The notes under the pieces: model-generated
What the model was told of the DNA's origin: nothing
What the model saw: only the letters and a program-made list of their open reading frames with translations
The model's database searches: none
Part shown: piece by piece, positions 43,245 to 52,107 of the stretch
Position numbering within the stretch: the first letter of the stretch is position 1
Layout of the letters: each line of letters begins with the position of its first letter
Made by a program: the position numbers and the translations under genes
NCBI RefSeq assembly: GCF_000633255.1
Contig: NZ_AYMJ01000026.1
Span: 62,001 to 126,000, forward strand
Direction of reading: 5' to 3'
Length of the DNA stretch: 64,000 nt
Source: Pseudomonas sp. H1h
Lineage (GTDB): Bacteria; Pseudomonadota; Gammaproteobacteria; Pseudomonadales; Pseudomonadaceae

Positions 43245-43877
43245 ATGAACACCGCCGCATTGCGCGAGCAGATCCACATAGCCCGACAACACGAGATTGA
43301 AACCGGAAAGCTAACCCGTCAGCTCGAAAGCCAACTGCAGCACCTGCACCCGGCGATCCAGTTGCCGGAAACCGACGCCAACGGCGTGCTGACGCGTTTT
43401 GTCGCCGCCTACATCGATGAAGTGCCAGACCTGCTGGATGCAGCCAATGAAGTCGCCAGGGAAGCGGGAATCGAGTCACAGATCAAACCGGTGCTGAAAA
43501 TCGCCGAACAGTACTTTCTCCAGCCGCCGGTCGGCCTGGACAGTCTGCTGGACGAAGCCTATCTGGCGCACCGCTTTGTCGAAGAGGTCAACGACCTGTA
43601 CATCAAGCATTTCGGCCAGCCACTGATCCCCTTGGACATGACGGTCGCCAATCTGATTGCTCACCAGTTGCTCGGTGAGGAATTTGCCAATCAACTTGAT
43701 GAAGTGGTGCACCACGCGGTGGACAGCATGCTCGACGACGACAGCTTTGCGCTGGAGTCGGTGGAAGCCTACCGCGAGAAACTCAGCAGCCCGGACACCG
43801 GTGCGGCCTGGAAACGCTGGCCGTGCATGAGTCGCCGTCTGGGCGTGGGCCTGGACTTGGATCAGCCCGCCGCGTAA
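43245..43877 (+). CDS. Hypothetical soluble protein between cox and sulP genes
   Basis: ATG 43245 has a GGAG ribosome site; the protein is 210 residues. It is mostly helical and acidic, with no signal peptide or membrane segment. Visible stretches are REQIHIARQHEIETGKLTRQL, YIDEVPDLLDAANEVAREAG and YLAHRFVEEVNDLYIKHFGQPL. I do not recognise a domain. By position it corresponds to PA0104 of P. aeruginosa, also uncharacterised. It is divergent from coxB. Confidence 0.75.
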   Translation: MNTAALREQIHIARQHEIETGKLTRQLESQLQHLHPAIQLPETDANGVLTRFVAAYIDEVPDLLDAANEVAREAGIESQIKPVLKIAEQYFLQPPVGLDSLLDEAYLAHRFVEEVNDLYIKHFGQPLIPLDMTVANLIAHQLLGEEFANQLDEVVHHAVDSMLDDDSFALESVEAYREKLSSPDTGAAWKRWPCMSRRLGVGLDLDQPAA

Positions 43878-43893
43878 CGCGGAAACATCAATA

Positions 43894-43987
43894 CCTGTGG
43901 GAGCTGGCTTGCCAGCGATTGCGGTGGACCAGCCTGCATTGTCGTTGACTGACACATCGCCATCGCTGGCAAGCCAGCTCCCACAGG
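43894..43987. repeat. REPIN of a second subfamily, GGGAGCTGGCTTGCCAGCG
   Basis: The arms are CCTGTGGGAGCTGGCTTGCC and GGCAAGCCAGCTCCCACAGG, a perfect inverted pair about 50 bases apart. The core GCTGGCTTGCCAGC differs from the GCGGGCTTGCTCGC class seen elsewhere in the window. Confidence 0.9.
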
Positions 43988-44009
43988 GTTTATTTAGAGC
44001 GTGGATGAT

Positions 44010-45536
44010 TCACCCCGCCGCACCTATCCCGACATTCGTGCGGATGCGCCCCTCAAGTCTGCGCTTCAACCCGCGCGACTCGATCAACAGCTTCGAACCC
44101 TTGGCCGCATTGGCCCGTCCCCACTCTTCCAGCAACTCCAGACACGAATGGTCGATGTAGCTCAGGTTGTTGAGCGGCACATGCACCGTCGTGCCCGGCG
44201 GAATGCTGCCCAGCACCTGAGTCAGCGCCGGCACCTTGAGGAAAGTCGCCGCACCCACCAGACGCAACTCCATTTCCCCCTCCTGCGGCAGATCGATCAG
44301 GCTGATCTTCAGCCGCGAGGCCTTGAACGCCAGTTTCACCAGGGTCAGGCCGAAACCGATCAGCACACCGGTCAGCAGGTCGGTGAAGATGATCGCCAGC
44401 GCCGTGGCGGCGTAGGTGAACATCGGCATCCGGCCATACCGCCCCAGCCCGCGAAAGGCTTTCAGATCCACCAGTTTGAAACCGGTGTAGACCAGCACCC
44501 CGGCCAGACTCGCCACCGGAATGCTTTGCAGCACACTCGACAGCAACAACACGAAGCCCAGCAGCCACAAGCCATGGAAAATCGTCGAGTAACGCGTGGT
44601 GGCGCCGGCCTGGACGTTGGCCGAGCTGCGCACAATCACCCCGGTCATCGGCAGCGCGCCGACCAGCCCGCAGAGCATGTTGCCGACGCCTTGCGCCGAC
44701 AGTTCGCGGTCGAAGTCCGAACGCGGGCCGCTGTGCATGCGATCCACCGCAGCGGCGGAGAGCAGGGTTTCGGCGCTGGCGATGAACGCCACGGCGAACG
44801 CGGCGATCAGCAGTGTCGGGTCGGCCAGGCTCAGCAGGTCCGCCGGTTTCAGCCAGTCGATGGCTTCGGCCAGATTTGCCGGCACTTCAACCCGCTTCAC
44901 TTGCAGCGCCAACAACAGACTGGCGCCTGTCGCCAACCCGACACCGAGCAGTGCGCCGGGAATGAAGCGCAGTGAATGCGGGCGAAACTTTTCCCATAGC
45001 CACATCACAGCGATGGTCGACAGCCCGAGCAGCCCGGCCTGCCAGCCAAAAGACGGCAAGGCCTGCGCCACCGCGCCGGGGAACGCCGTCAGGTTGTCCA
45101 GACCGGAGGGTTTCGGCGCCGCATCCAGCATCACATGCACTTGCGAGAGCACGATCAGCACGCCGATCCCGGCGAGCATCCCGTAGACCACCGCTGGCGC
45201 CGTGACCCGAAACCAGCAACCGAGCTTCAGACGGCCGGCCACCAGTTGCAGAAAACCCGCCAGCAGCAGGATCGGCCCGAGCATCTCGATGCCGTGCTGG
45301 CGCACCAGTTCGAACACCAGCACCGCCAACCCCGCTGCGGGCCCGCTGACCTGCAACGGCGAACCCGCCAGCCAGCCCACCACCAGACCGCCGATGATCC
45401 CGGTGATCAGGCCTTTGGCCGGTGGCAACCCTGAAGCAATCGCAATGCCCATGCACAGTGGCAGGGCGACCAGAAACACCACCACCGAAGCGAGCAGCTC
45501 CCGTGGCAACACCGTTTTCAATTGAGCCGCACGCAT
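44010..45536 (-). CDS. SulP-family inorganic anion transporter
   Basis: The protein is 508 residues with about 12-14 membrane helices and a short C-terminal STAS-like domain (about 430-500; GTTVHVPLNNLSYIDHSCLELL). Family motifs are ALPLCMGIAIASGLPPAKGLITGIIGG and GPAAGLAVLVFELV. Its neighbour is a beta-carbonic anhydrase gene 90 bases upstream on the same strand. SulP proteins paired with carbonic anhydrase often carry bicarbonate (BicA-like), so bicarbonate is a plausible substrate; sulfate remains possible. Confidence 0.88.
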   Translation of the reverse strand: MRAAQLKTVLPRELLASVVVFLVALPLCMGIAIASGLPPAKGLITGIIGGLVVGWLAGSPLQVSGPAAGLAVLVFELVRQHGIEMLGPILLLAGFLQLVAGRLKLGCWFRVTAPAVVYGMLAGIGVLIVLSQVHVMLDAAPKPSGLDNLTAFPGAVAQALPSFGWQAGLLGLSTIAVMWLWEKFRPHSLRFIPGALLGVGLATGASLLLALQVKRVEVPANLAEAIDWLKPADLLSLADPTLLIAAFAVAFIASAETLLSAAAVDRMHSGPRSDFDRELSAQGVGNMLCGLVGALPMTGVIVRSSANVQAGATTRYSTIFHGLWLLGFVLLLSSVLQSIPVASLAGVLVYTGFKLVDLKAFRGLGRYGRMPMFTYAATALAIIFTDLLTGVLIGFGLTLVKLAFKASRLKISLIDLPQEGEMELRLVGAATFLKVPALTQVLGSIPPGTTVHVPLNNLSYIDHSCLELLEEWGRANAAKGSKLLIESRGLKRRLEGRIRTNVGIGAAG

Positions 45537-45576
45537 GATGACTCTCCCGAAGTTTTCTTCAGGCGTGGCGAAGCCA

Positions 45577-45595
45577 GGTCGCTGAAACAGCGACC
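45577..45595. terminator. Hairpin between carbonic anhydrase and sulP genes
   Basis: GGTCGCTG-AAA-CAGCGACC is a perfect 8-bp hairpin without a T-tract in either direction. It may reduce read-through from carbonic anhydrase into sulP. Confidence 0.4.
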
Positions 45596-45626
45596 GGCGT
45601 CAGACCACACGGATTTTTAGGAGGAT

Positions 45627-46358
45627 TTAGAAGCGCGCTTTGGGCGTCGCCACCGGAATTGGATGGCTGCCGTCGAGCGGCAGGAAGCGTCCCTGATCCG
45701 CGTCGTAAGCTTTGATTTCGCTGGTTTCGATGTTGTAGACCCAGCCATGGATGAACAGATGACCGTTCGCCATGCGCGAGGCTACCGAAGGATGGGTACG
45801 CAAGTGCTGCAGTTGGGCGATGACGTTTTCCTCGGTGAGGATCGGCATGCTTTCTTTTTCGTCGGCGCAGTGACAGTTGTCATGCACCATGGTTTTCGCG
45901 ACTTCGGCATGGCGTAGCCAGGCTTTGACCGTCGGCATCTTTTCCAGGCTGTCCGGATTGAGTACCGCGCGCATGGCGCCGCAATCGGAGTGGCCGCAAA
46001 TGATAATGTGCTGCACGCCAAGCGCCAGTACCGCGTATTCGATGGCGGTGGAAACGCCACCGTTCATCTGCCCGTAGGGCGGAACGACGTTGCCGACGTT
46101 ACGGGTCACGAACAGATCGCCCGGCGAACTCTGGGTGATCAGTTCCGGCACGATGCGCGAGTCGGCACAGGTGATGAACATCGCCTTTGGTGCCTGGGCT
46201 GTGGCGAGTTTCTTGAAGAGTTCTTCCTGCTGCGGGAAGACCTCATGATGGAAATGCAAAAAGCCGTCAACGATCTGTCGCAGCGCTGCATCGGCGGATT
46301 CCGCCCCAGGGACGGCTTGCGCCGACGCAGCCAACGGCTGTTTATCCTTGTCACTCAT
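45627..46358 (-). CDS. Beta-class carbonic anhydrase
   Basis: The 243-residue protein has zinc ligands Cys64 in FITCADSRIV and His123/Cys126 in CGHSDCGAM, with the Asp66-Arg68 dyad intact. It has an acidic N-terminal extension and no signal peptide. It interconverts CO2 and bicarbonate in the cytoplasm. It is the promoter-proximal gene of a pair with the SulP transporter, suggesting a bicarbonate supply unit. It matches PA0102. Confidence 0.93.
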   Translation of the reverse strand: MSDKDKQPLAASAQAVPGAESADAALRQIVDGFLHFHHEVFPQQEELFKKLATAQAPKAMFITCADSRIVPELITQSSPGDLFVTRNVGNVVPPYGQMNGGVSTAIEYAVLALGVQHIIICGHSDCGAMRAVLNPDSLEKMPTVKAWLRHAEVAKTMVHDNCHCADEKESMPILTEENVIAQLQHLRTHPSVASRMANGHLFIHGWVYNIETSEIKAYDADQGRFLPLDGSHPIPVATPKARF

Positions 46359-46596
46359 GATTCATCCTCTTTGGCGGATTCGGGGAGTCATTCCCGTGTA
46401 TTCCGGTGTGAAGCCAGTGGCTGTTTAAAACATCCGGGTCATCCAGACCCATCAGTCACTCGATGAACAAGGTAGCCGCCGAAACTTAACTCAAACTGAA
46501 TCAAGCGCTCTAGAACGTGTGTTCCAGGTCACAAAAAACGTGACTGGGACATTTCGACGGAAGGATTCCAACCCCTCAACCATAGGCTAATTGTCG

Positions 46597-47655
46597 CTAA
46601 ATCAACGACATCTGGCGACCCGGCGGACAGAAGGCAGTGCAATCGAGTTCATAGCCCTCACGGTGGTTCAAGCCGAGGCGTTTAATGGCTTTGGCGAAAC
46701 GTTGCGCCAGCAGGTCGGCGAACGGTCCTTCACCGCGCATGCGGGCGCCGAAACGGCTGTCGTAGAGCTCGCCGCCACGGCTCTGGCGCACCAGGCTCAA
46801 CACATGGGCCGCGCGCTGCGGGTAGTGTGCCTGCAGCCATTCCTCGAACAGCGGCGCCACCTCCAGCGGCAGGCGCAGCATCATGTAGGCGGCGCTTTGC
46901 GCACCGGCGGCATGCGCCTCGGTCAGCAGGCTTTCGATCTCGCTGTCGTTGATCATCGGGATCATCGGCGAACACAGCACCCCCACCGTAATCCCCGCTT
47001 CGCGCATCACCCGGATCGCCCGTAACCGGGCCTTGGGCGCTGCTGCGCGGGGTTCGAGGATGCGTTTGAGCTCGTCATCCAGCGTTGTCAGGCTGATCAT
47101 CACCGCCACCAGCCGTTGCTGCGCCAGTTCAGTGAGCAGGTCGAGGTCGCGCAAAATCAGTGAGCCTTTGGTGACGATGGTCACCGGGTGCCGATAGCGC
47201 AGCAGCACTTCCAGGATTTGACGGGTGATTTTATGTTCGCGTTCGATCGGCTGATACGGGTCGGTGTTGGAGCCGAGGTTGATCGGCGCGCACTGGTAGC
47301 CTTTTTTCCCAAGCTGTTCTTCCAGCACCTGCGCGGCGTTGGTCTTGGCGATCAGCCTGGTTTCGAAATCCAGTCTCGGCGACATGTCCCAATAGGCGTG
47401 GCTGGGCCGTGCATAGCAATAGATGCAACCGTGCTCGCAGCCGCGATAGGGATTGATCGAGCGATCGAAGGGCAGGTCCGGCGAGGTGTTGCGGGTGATG
47501 ATGGTTTTCGCGGTTTCGATCATCACCTCGGTGTTCTGCGTCTCGGGCACTTCCTGATACCAGCCGTCATCCTCGGCCACCGAACGGTTTGGCGCGAAGC
47601 GGTTGTGCGGGTTGGTGGCGGTGCCGCGACCGCGTGGTGGCAAGGGCGTGTGCAT
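46597..47655 (-). CDS. PA0069-family radical SAM protein (SplB-like), SOS-controlled
   Basis: ATG 47655 (MHTPLPPRGRGTATNPHNRF) gives 352 residues. The radical SAM cluster motif is CEHGCIYC in NPYRGCEHGCIYCYARPSH. Other features are INLGSNTDPYQPIERE and GYELDCTAFCPPGRQMSLI at the C-terminus. The family is related to spore photoproduct lyase, but its reaction is unknown. A near-perfect LexA box lies 17 bases upstream, so it should be induced by DNA damage. PA0069 is, from memory, one of the LexA-regulon genes of P. aeruginosa. A role in DNA repair is inferred. Confidence 0.9.
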   Translation of the reverse strand: MHTPLPPRGRGTATNPHNRFAPNRSVAEDDGWYQEVPETQNTEVMIETAKTIITRNTSPDLPFDRSINPYRGCEHGCIYCYARPSHAYWDMSPRLDFETRLIAKTNAAQVLEEQLGKKGYQCAPINLGSNTDPYQPIEREHKITRQILEVLLRYRHPVTIVTKGSLILRDLDLLTELAQQRLVAVMISLTTLDDELKRILEPRAAAPKARLRAIRVMREAGITVGVLCSPMIPMINDSEIESLLTEAHAAGAQSAAYMMLRLPLEVAPLFEEWLQAHYPQRAAHVLSLVRQSRGGELYDSRFGARMRGEGPFADLLAQRFAKAIKRLGLNHREGYELDCTAFCPPGRQMSLI

Positions 47656-47672
47656 CGCAGGTGTCCTGATGG

Positions 47673-47688
47673 CTGTATGTGCATACAG
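47673..47688. promoter_or_regulatory. LexA (SOS) box
   Basis: CTGTATGTGCATACAG fits the CTG-N10-CAG LexA consensus, with 7-bp arms CTGTATG/CATACAG. It lies just upstream of the radical SAM gene start and could also affect the divergent 47880 gene. Confidence 0.88.
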
Positions 47689-47879
47689 TATCGCTGGCGC
47701 GAGTAAACAGCCAGTGCCGTTCGGCGAATCGGGGTGTCGGATACACGTCATTCCGGTTATTGATTGCAGTTTTTTATTGCAACCCGGGGACACATCTTTC
47801 AAGTAGCAGTAAAACTCGCGATGTCGTTAGTATTCGCCCTGTTGCACTTCTGCTATTCAATATTTAAAAGGAATTAAAT

Positions 47880-48182
47880 GTGTCGAACTTCAATCATCGT
47901 GGCATCTTTCTGCAGAAACTTGGCCCAACTCCGGTTGATCCAGATGAAGTGCTGGTGTCCATGCAGTTTGCCCTGAAACAATCTGGCTGGGATGCAGAGA
48001 ATGCCGTACCGACCGAGTCCCTGCTGGATTCGCAGATCATCATTGCCGCTTCTTACGATGGTGGTAAAACCTTCGATATGCGCAATGAAAAGGATATCGA
48101 TGGCGACGGTGATATTGATGCAGATGACAAGGCCAAGTTGCTGGCACTGGCCAAGGCTTATGTAAATATCATGAATCCGTAA
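47880..48182 (+). CDS. Orphan 100-residue protein with an EF-hand/dockerin-like acidic loop
   Basis: The GTG at 47880 has AAAAGGA seven bases upstream. The 100-residue protein has no signal peptide or membrane segment. A repetitive acidic segment, KDIDGDGDIDADDKAKLLAL (about residues 72-91), resembles a calcium-binding dockerin/EF-hand loop followed by a helix. I recognise no named family. Codons and the upstream region look richer in A+T than the neighbours, suggesting a transferred gene. It ends in a clear terminator. Confidence 0.65.
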   Translation: MSNFNHRGIFLQKLGPTPVDPDEVLVSMQFALKQSGWDAENAVPTESLLDSQIIIAASYDGGKTFDMRNEKDIDGDGDIDADDKAKLLALAKAYVNIMNP

Positions 48183-48215
48183 TATGAATACATGGCTGCA
48201 CTGGTTGTGGCGTTA

Positions 48216-48260
48216 AATAAAAAGCCCTGTGCCAATTAATGCGCACAGGGCTTTTTTATT
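48216..48260. terminator. Bidirectional intrinsic terminator
   Basis: AATAAAAAGCCCTGTGC and GCACAGGGCTTTTTTATT are near-perfect inverted arms around a 10-base loop, with T-tracts on both strands. It serves the orphan gene and the convergent gluconate dehydrogenase operon. Confidence 0.93.
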
Positions 48261-49561
48261 TAATTGCTGTGGGTGATCTGACCCAGATCATCTGCCGAGG
48301 TGGTCGTCATGTCGCTGGTGCGCAAATGACTGACCTCATCTGCTTTGACCGGCGCCCCTTTGTTACCCCAACTGCCACGGATGAAGCTCACCACGTCCGC
48401 CACTTCCTGATCCGACAGGCGCCAGGCGAAGCCCGGCATGGTGAAGGTCGATGGCGCTGTGTGTGTGGCGGGCAGGGTGCCGCCCTTGAGCACGATGTGA
48501 ATCAGCGAGGTCGGGTCTTCCGATTGCAGCACCGGGTTGCCCGCCAGCGCCGGGAACACTCGGGTGTAGCCGTGGCCGTCGGTGCGGTGACAGGCCGCGC
48601 AGTTGTCGATGTACACCGCTGCACCGCGTTGACTGTCGTCGCCATTCCACAGGGCTTTGGCCGCTTTCTCGTCGTACTGGTGCGGCTGATCGTCTGGATC
48701 GGTTGCCGGCAGCGATTTGAGGTAGCGAGCAATCGCGGTCAGGTCGGCGTCGGTCATGTATTGCATGCTGTGGGTGACCACATCGCTCATGCCCCCGAAT
48801 ACCGCGCTGCGGTCGCTGCGTCCGGTCTTGAGGAACTGCACCAGTTGCGCTTCGCTCCAGCCGCCGAGACCGTCCTTGTGATCACCGCGCAGGCTCTTGG
48901 CGATCCAGCCTTCGAGCGGCGCACTGCCGGCGAGGAAGGTTTTCCCGTCAGCCGCGCTCAGGGATTTTTCCTGCATGGTCAGGGCACGCGGCGTATGGCA
49001 GGCGCCGCAATGGCCGAGGCCTTCGACCAGATAGGCGCCGCGATCGATCACCGGATCGTCCGAGGTTGCCTTGTAGTCCTCGACCTTGGGCGCGAACATC
49101 CAGCGCCAGCCCATCAGCGGCCAGCGCATGCTCAGTGGCCATGGAATGTCGCTGGCCTTGTTTTCCTGTGCGACGGGTTCGACGCCGTGCATGAAGTAGG
49201 CGTACAGCGCCTGCATGTCGCTTGCGCTGACACGGGCGTAGGACGGATACGGCATCGCCGGGTACAGCGTACTGCCGTTTTTGGCGACACCATGGCGCAC
49301 TGCCTTGTCGAAGTCCTCGAAGCTGTAATCACCGACGCCGGTTTTGTCCGGGGTGATGTTGGTCGAGTAGATCGTGCCGATCGGGGTTTCCATCGGCAGG
49401 CCGCCGGCGAACGGCTTGCCGCCCTTGGCGGTGTGGCAGGCCACGCAGTCGCCGGCGCGGGCGAGGTATTGGCCTTGTTTGATCAATGCTTGATCGACGT
49501 CGGCGGCGTGTACGGCAGCGCTGCCGAGCAAGGCCAGGGTGGCGATAACAATAGTCTTCAT
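48260..49561 (-). CDS. Gluconate 2-dehydrogenase cytochrome c subunit (triheme)
   Basis: ATG 49561 (MKTIVIATLALLGSAAVHA) is preferred since AAGGAG lies 8 bases upstream; ATG 49567 is too close to it. The 433-residue protein has a signal peptide and three heme sites: DCVACHTAKGG, GACHTPRA (CGACH) and CAACHRTDG. This triheme layout matches the membrane-anchored subunit of FAD-linked sugar-acid dehydrogenases, which passes electrons to ubiquinone. It is the third gene of the operon, directly after the flavoprotein. Confidence 0.9.
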   Translation of the reverse strand: MKTIVIATLALLGSAAVHAADVDQALIKQGQYLARAGDCVACHTAKGGKPFAGGLPMETPIGTIYSTNITPDKTGVGDYSFEDFDKAVRHGVAKNGSTLYPAMPYPSYARVSASDMQALYAYFMHGVEPVAQENKASDIPWPLSMRWPLMGWRWMFAPKVEDYKATSDDPVIDRGAYLVEGLGHCGACHTPRALTMQEKSLSAADGKTFLAGSAPLEGWIAKSLRGDHKDGLGGWSEAQLVQFLKTGRSDRSAVFGGMSDVVTHSMQYMTDADLTAIARYLKSLPATDPDDQPHQYDEKAAKALWNGDDSQRGAAVYIDNCAACHRTDGHGYTRVFPALAGNPVLQSEDPTSLIHIVLKGGTLPATHTAPSTFTMPGFAWRLSDQEVADVVSFIRGSWGNKGAPVKADEVSHLRTSDMTTTSADDLGQITHSN

Positions 49562-49573
49562 GGTCATCGCTCC

Positions 49574-51358
49574 TTATGCCTGAACCAGCGGGCCGGGGTT
49601 TTTCAAATACTGCTCGCGGATCGCCTTGGCCGACCAATAGGTCAACGCGGCCACCAACCCGGTCGGGTTGTAACCCAGCCCTTGCGGGAACGCCGACGCG
49701 CCCGGAACGAAGACGTTATGCACATCCCAGCTCTGCAGGTAGCGGTTCAGCGCGCTCTTCTTCGGGTCGGTGCCCATGATCGCGCCACCGTTGAGGTGGG
49801 TGGTCTGATAGGCCGCGGTGTTGAAGTGATCACCGACCTGCTTGCCGATCACCGCGATGGCTTTCGGGCCCATGGCTTGGGCGACCTTGCCCATTTTCTC
49901 GACCATGAAGCGGTTCATCTTGATGTCGTTTTCCTGCCAGTCGAAGGTCATCCGCAGCAGCGGCAAGCCGTAGGCGTCGCGGTACACCGGATCGAGATCG
50001 AGGTAGTTGCCACGGTAGGACTGATGCGCGCCGTGGGCGTCCATCGACACCTGGTGGGTGTAGTAATCGGCGGTCGCGCGTTTCCACGCACTGCCCCAGG
50101 CCGGGGTGCCCGGTGGGTTCGAAGTGCCGGCAATCGGCCGGCTGCCAGCCTGGTTGACCCACATCGGCGAGCCACCGACGAAGCCGTGCGGGCCGTGGTC
50201 GAAGTTGTCGGCGTTGAAATCGTCCAGCGCCACGCCGTTGCCGCCGGCACCGATGAAGTTGTTGGTGTGGGTGTCCTTGTCGAAGAACGCCTTGATGGTC
50301 GCCATGTTCTGGTAGGCGAAGTTGCGCCCGACCACGCCCTCGCCAGTCATTGGGTCGTAGGGTTTGCCGATGCCCGACAGCAGCATCAGGCGCACATTGT
50401 GCAGCTGGAAGGCGCCGAGGATCACCAGATCCGCCGGTTGCTCGATCTCGCGGCCCTGAGCATCAATGTAGGTGACGCCGGTGGCTTTGCTTTTCGTGCT
50501 GTCGAGGTTGATCCGCAGCACATGGGCGTTGGCGCGCAGTTCGAAATTCGGCAGCGGTTTGAGCGCCGGCAGGATGTTCACGTTCGGCGAAGCCTTGGAA
50601 TACATGTAGCACACGTAGCCGCTGCAGAATCCGCAGAAGTTGCACGGGCCCATCTGTGCGCCGTAGGGGTTGGTGTACGGACCTGAAGTATTCGCGGAGG
50701 GCAGGTTGTAGGGTTTGTAACCGACCTCTGTCGCCGCTTTGCCAAACAGTTGTGCGGAAACGGTGTTCTTCTGTGCCTCCAGCGGGAACGGATTCGAGCG
50801 ATCCGGCGCGTACGGGTTGCCGCCCTTGCCCTGACCAACCAGTTGGCCTTTCACGGTCCAGGCCTGGCCGGAGGTGCCGAAGACTTTCTCGGCGAAATCG
50901 AAGAACGGCTCCAGTTCTTCATAGCTGACGCCGAAGTCCTGGATGGTCATGTCCTTGGGGATAAAGCTTTTGCCGTAGCGTTCTTCGTAATGGCTGCGCA
51001 TGCGCAGCTCGATCGGATCGACACGAAAGTGCACGCCCGACCAGTGCAGTCCCGCACCGCCGACGCCATTGCCCGGCAGGAACGCACCCAACTGGCGGTT
51101 CGGCAGGGCGATGTCGTTGACGCTGTGGCGGATGGTGACGGTTTCTTTCGAGATGTCCTGGAAGAGTTTTTTGCGCACGCTGTAGGTGAGTTCGTCGATC
51201 ACCTGCGGATAGTTGCCGTCGGGGTAGGTGTCCTGCATCGGCCCGCGCTCCAGCGCCAGCACGTTGAGCCCGGCTTCGGTCAGCTCTTTGGCCATGATCG
51301 CTCCGGTCCAGCCAAAACCGACGATCACGGCGTCGACCTTCTTCATTACCGTTGCCAT
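49574..51358 (-). CDS. Gluconate 2-dehydrogenase flavoprotein (GMC oxidoreductase)
   Basis: ATG 51358 (MATVMKKVDAVIVGFG) gives 594 residues. The FAD-binding motif is VIVGFGWTGAIMAKEL, followed by GGAGLHWSGVHFRVDP. The C-terminal GMC region has the likely catalytic His in TTHLNGGAIMG and the FAD-binding end in FVPGASAFPQGLGYNPTGLVAAL. A cysteine cluster (GPCNFCGFCSGYVCYMY) typical of these enzymes may bind an iron-sulfur cluster. It oxidises gluconate to 2-ketogluconate in the periplasm. It is exported with the Tat-signal-bearing small subunit, as it has no signal of its own. Confidence 0.9.
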   Translation of the reverse strand: MATVMKKVDAVIVGFGWTGAIMAKELTEAGLNVLALERGPMQDTYPDGNYPQVIDELTYSVRKKLFQDISKETVTIRHSVNDIALPNRQLGAFLPGNGVGGAGLHWSGVHFRVDPIELRMRSHYEERYGKSFIPKDMTIQDFGVSYEELEPFFDFAEKVFGTSGQAWTVKGQLVGQGKGGNPYAPDRSNPFPLEAQKNTVSAQLFGKAATEVGYKPYNLPSANTSGPYTNPYGAQMGPCNFCGFCSGYVCYMYSKASPNVNILPALKPLPNFELRANAHVLRINLDSTKSKATGVTYIDAQGREIEQPADLVILGAFQLHNVRLMLLSGIGKPYDPMTGEGVVGRNFAYQNMATIKAFFDKDTHTNNFIGAGGNGVALDDFNADNFDHGPHGFVGGSPMWVNQAGSRPIAGTSNPPGTPAWGSAWKRATADYYTHQVSMDAHGAHQSYRGNYLDLDPVYRDAYGLPLLRMTFDWQENDIKMNRFMVEKMGKVAQAMGPKAIAVIGKQVGDHFNTAAYQTTHLNGGAIMGTDPKKSALNRYLQSWDVHNVFVPGASAFPQGLGYNPTGLVAALTYWSAKAIREQYLKNPGPLVQA

Positions 51359-51360
51359 GC

Positions 51361-52107
51361 TCAAGCCCTCTCGCCGCGAATCGACACTGCCGGGAAGGGG
51401 TATTGCTCGTTGCGCTCCACCCAATCCATGAAATCGGCGCGAGCGCCGGGGAAGCCGATCATGGTCCAGCCGACCATGCCTTTATTGCCGCCGTGGATCG
51501 GGTCGCAGAAGAACCCTTCCTTGGTGTTTTGCAGCAGCAGACTGAAGAAAATCTTTGCCGGAACAGCATCGAATTGCGGTTTTCCGGCTTCGAGTTGCTT
51601 GAGCAAATCGTCTCGGGTAGCGCTGTCTTGCTCAGCAAATACTTTACCGTTGAGCGATTTTGCCCACTGATCCGTGGCGGCGATGCCCAGGCGATAGATC
51701 TCTTTGGGCACCAGTTTGCTCTGCCAGCCCATTTCCGGCGCAGCGTCGGCGTTGAACGGACCCTGCATGTACCAAAGGGCACCGGCGGCATATGGGGTGT
51801 TCATCTGACGGTCGATGTATTCCGGCACGCCGGCTTCGAGGGCGCCCGGGCCTTGGGCGTCGTTGGGGATCAACTGCGCCACGGCGGCGTTGATGAAGGC
51901 CCATTCCTCGGCGGTGAAATAGCTCGGCTGGTAGGCGCCGGCATCGGACTTCGCCGGGGTTGCGGCTGGCGCCGCCGGGGTGGCTTCAGGCGCCGCTTGC
52001 AAGACGCTGCTGCCCAGACCGGTGCCGGCCAGGGTGACCACGGGAATCAGGGTCAGGGATTTGCGCAAGAACTCACGCCGCGGGTTGTCTCGATCTGCAT
52101 CAGACAT
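51361..52107 (-). CDS. Gluconate 2-dehydrogenase small subunit (subunit 3) with Tat signal
   Basis: ATG 52107 (MSDADRDNPRREFLRKSL) has GAGGTG 8 bases upstream; 248 residues. The twin-arginine signal RREFLRKSLTLIPVVTLAG directs Tat export, probably carrying the folded flavoprotein along. The mature part has FTAEEWAFINAAVAQLIPND and FFCDPIHGGNKGMVGWTMIGFPG, which match gluconate 2-dehydrogenase subunit 3. It is first in the operon, 2 bases before the flavoprotein. Confidence 0.92.
   Translation of the reverse strand: MSDADRDNPRREFLRKSLTLIPVVTLAGTGLGSSVLQAAPEATPAAPAATPAKSDAGAYQPSYFTAEEWAFINAAVAQLIPNDAQGPGALEAGVPEYIDRQMNTPYAAGALWYMQGPFNADAAPEMGWQSKLVPKEIYRLGIAATDQWAKSLNGKVFAEQDSATRDDLLKQLEAGKPQFDAVPAKIFFSLLLQNTKEGFFCDPIHGGNKGMVGWTMIGFPGARADFMDWVERNEQYPFPAVSIRGERA

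Noticed and set aside
48239..50686. Long plus-strand frame across the gluconate dehydrogenase genes
   Set aside because: Antisense shadow of two well-supported genes; composition is biased and it starts inside a terminator.
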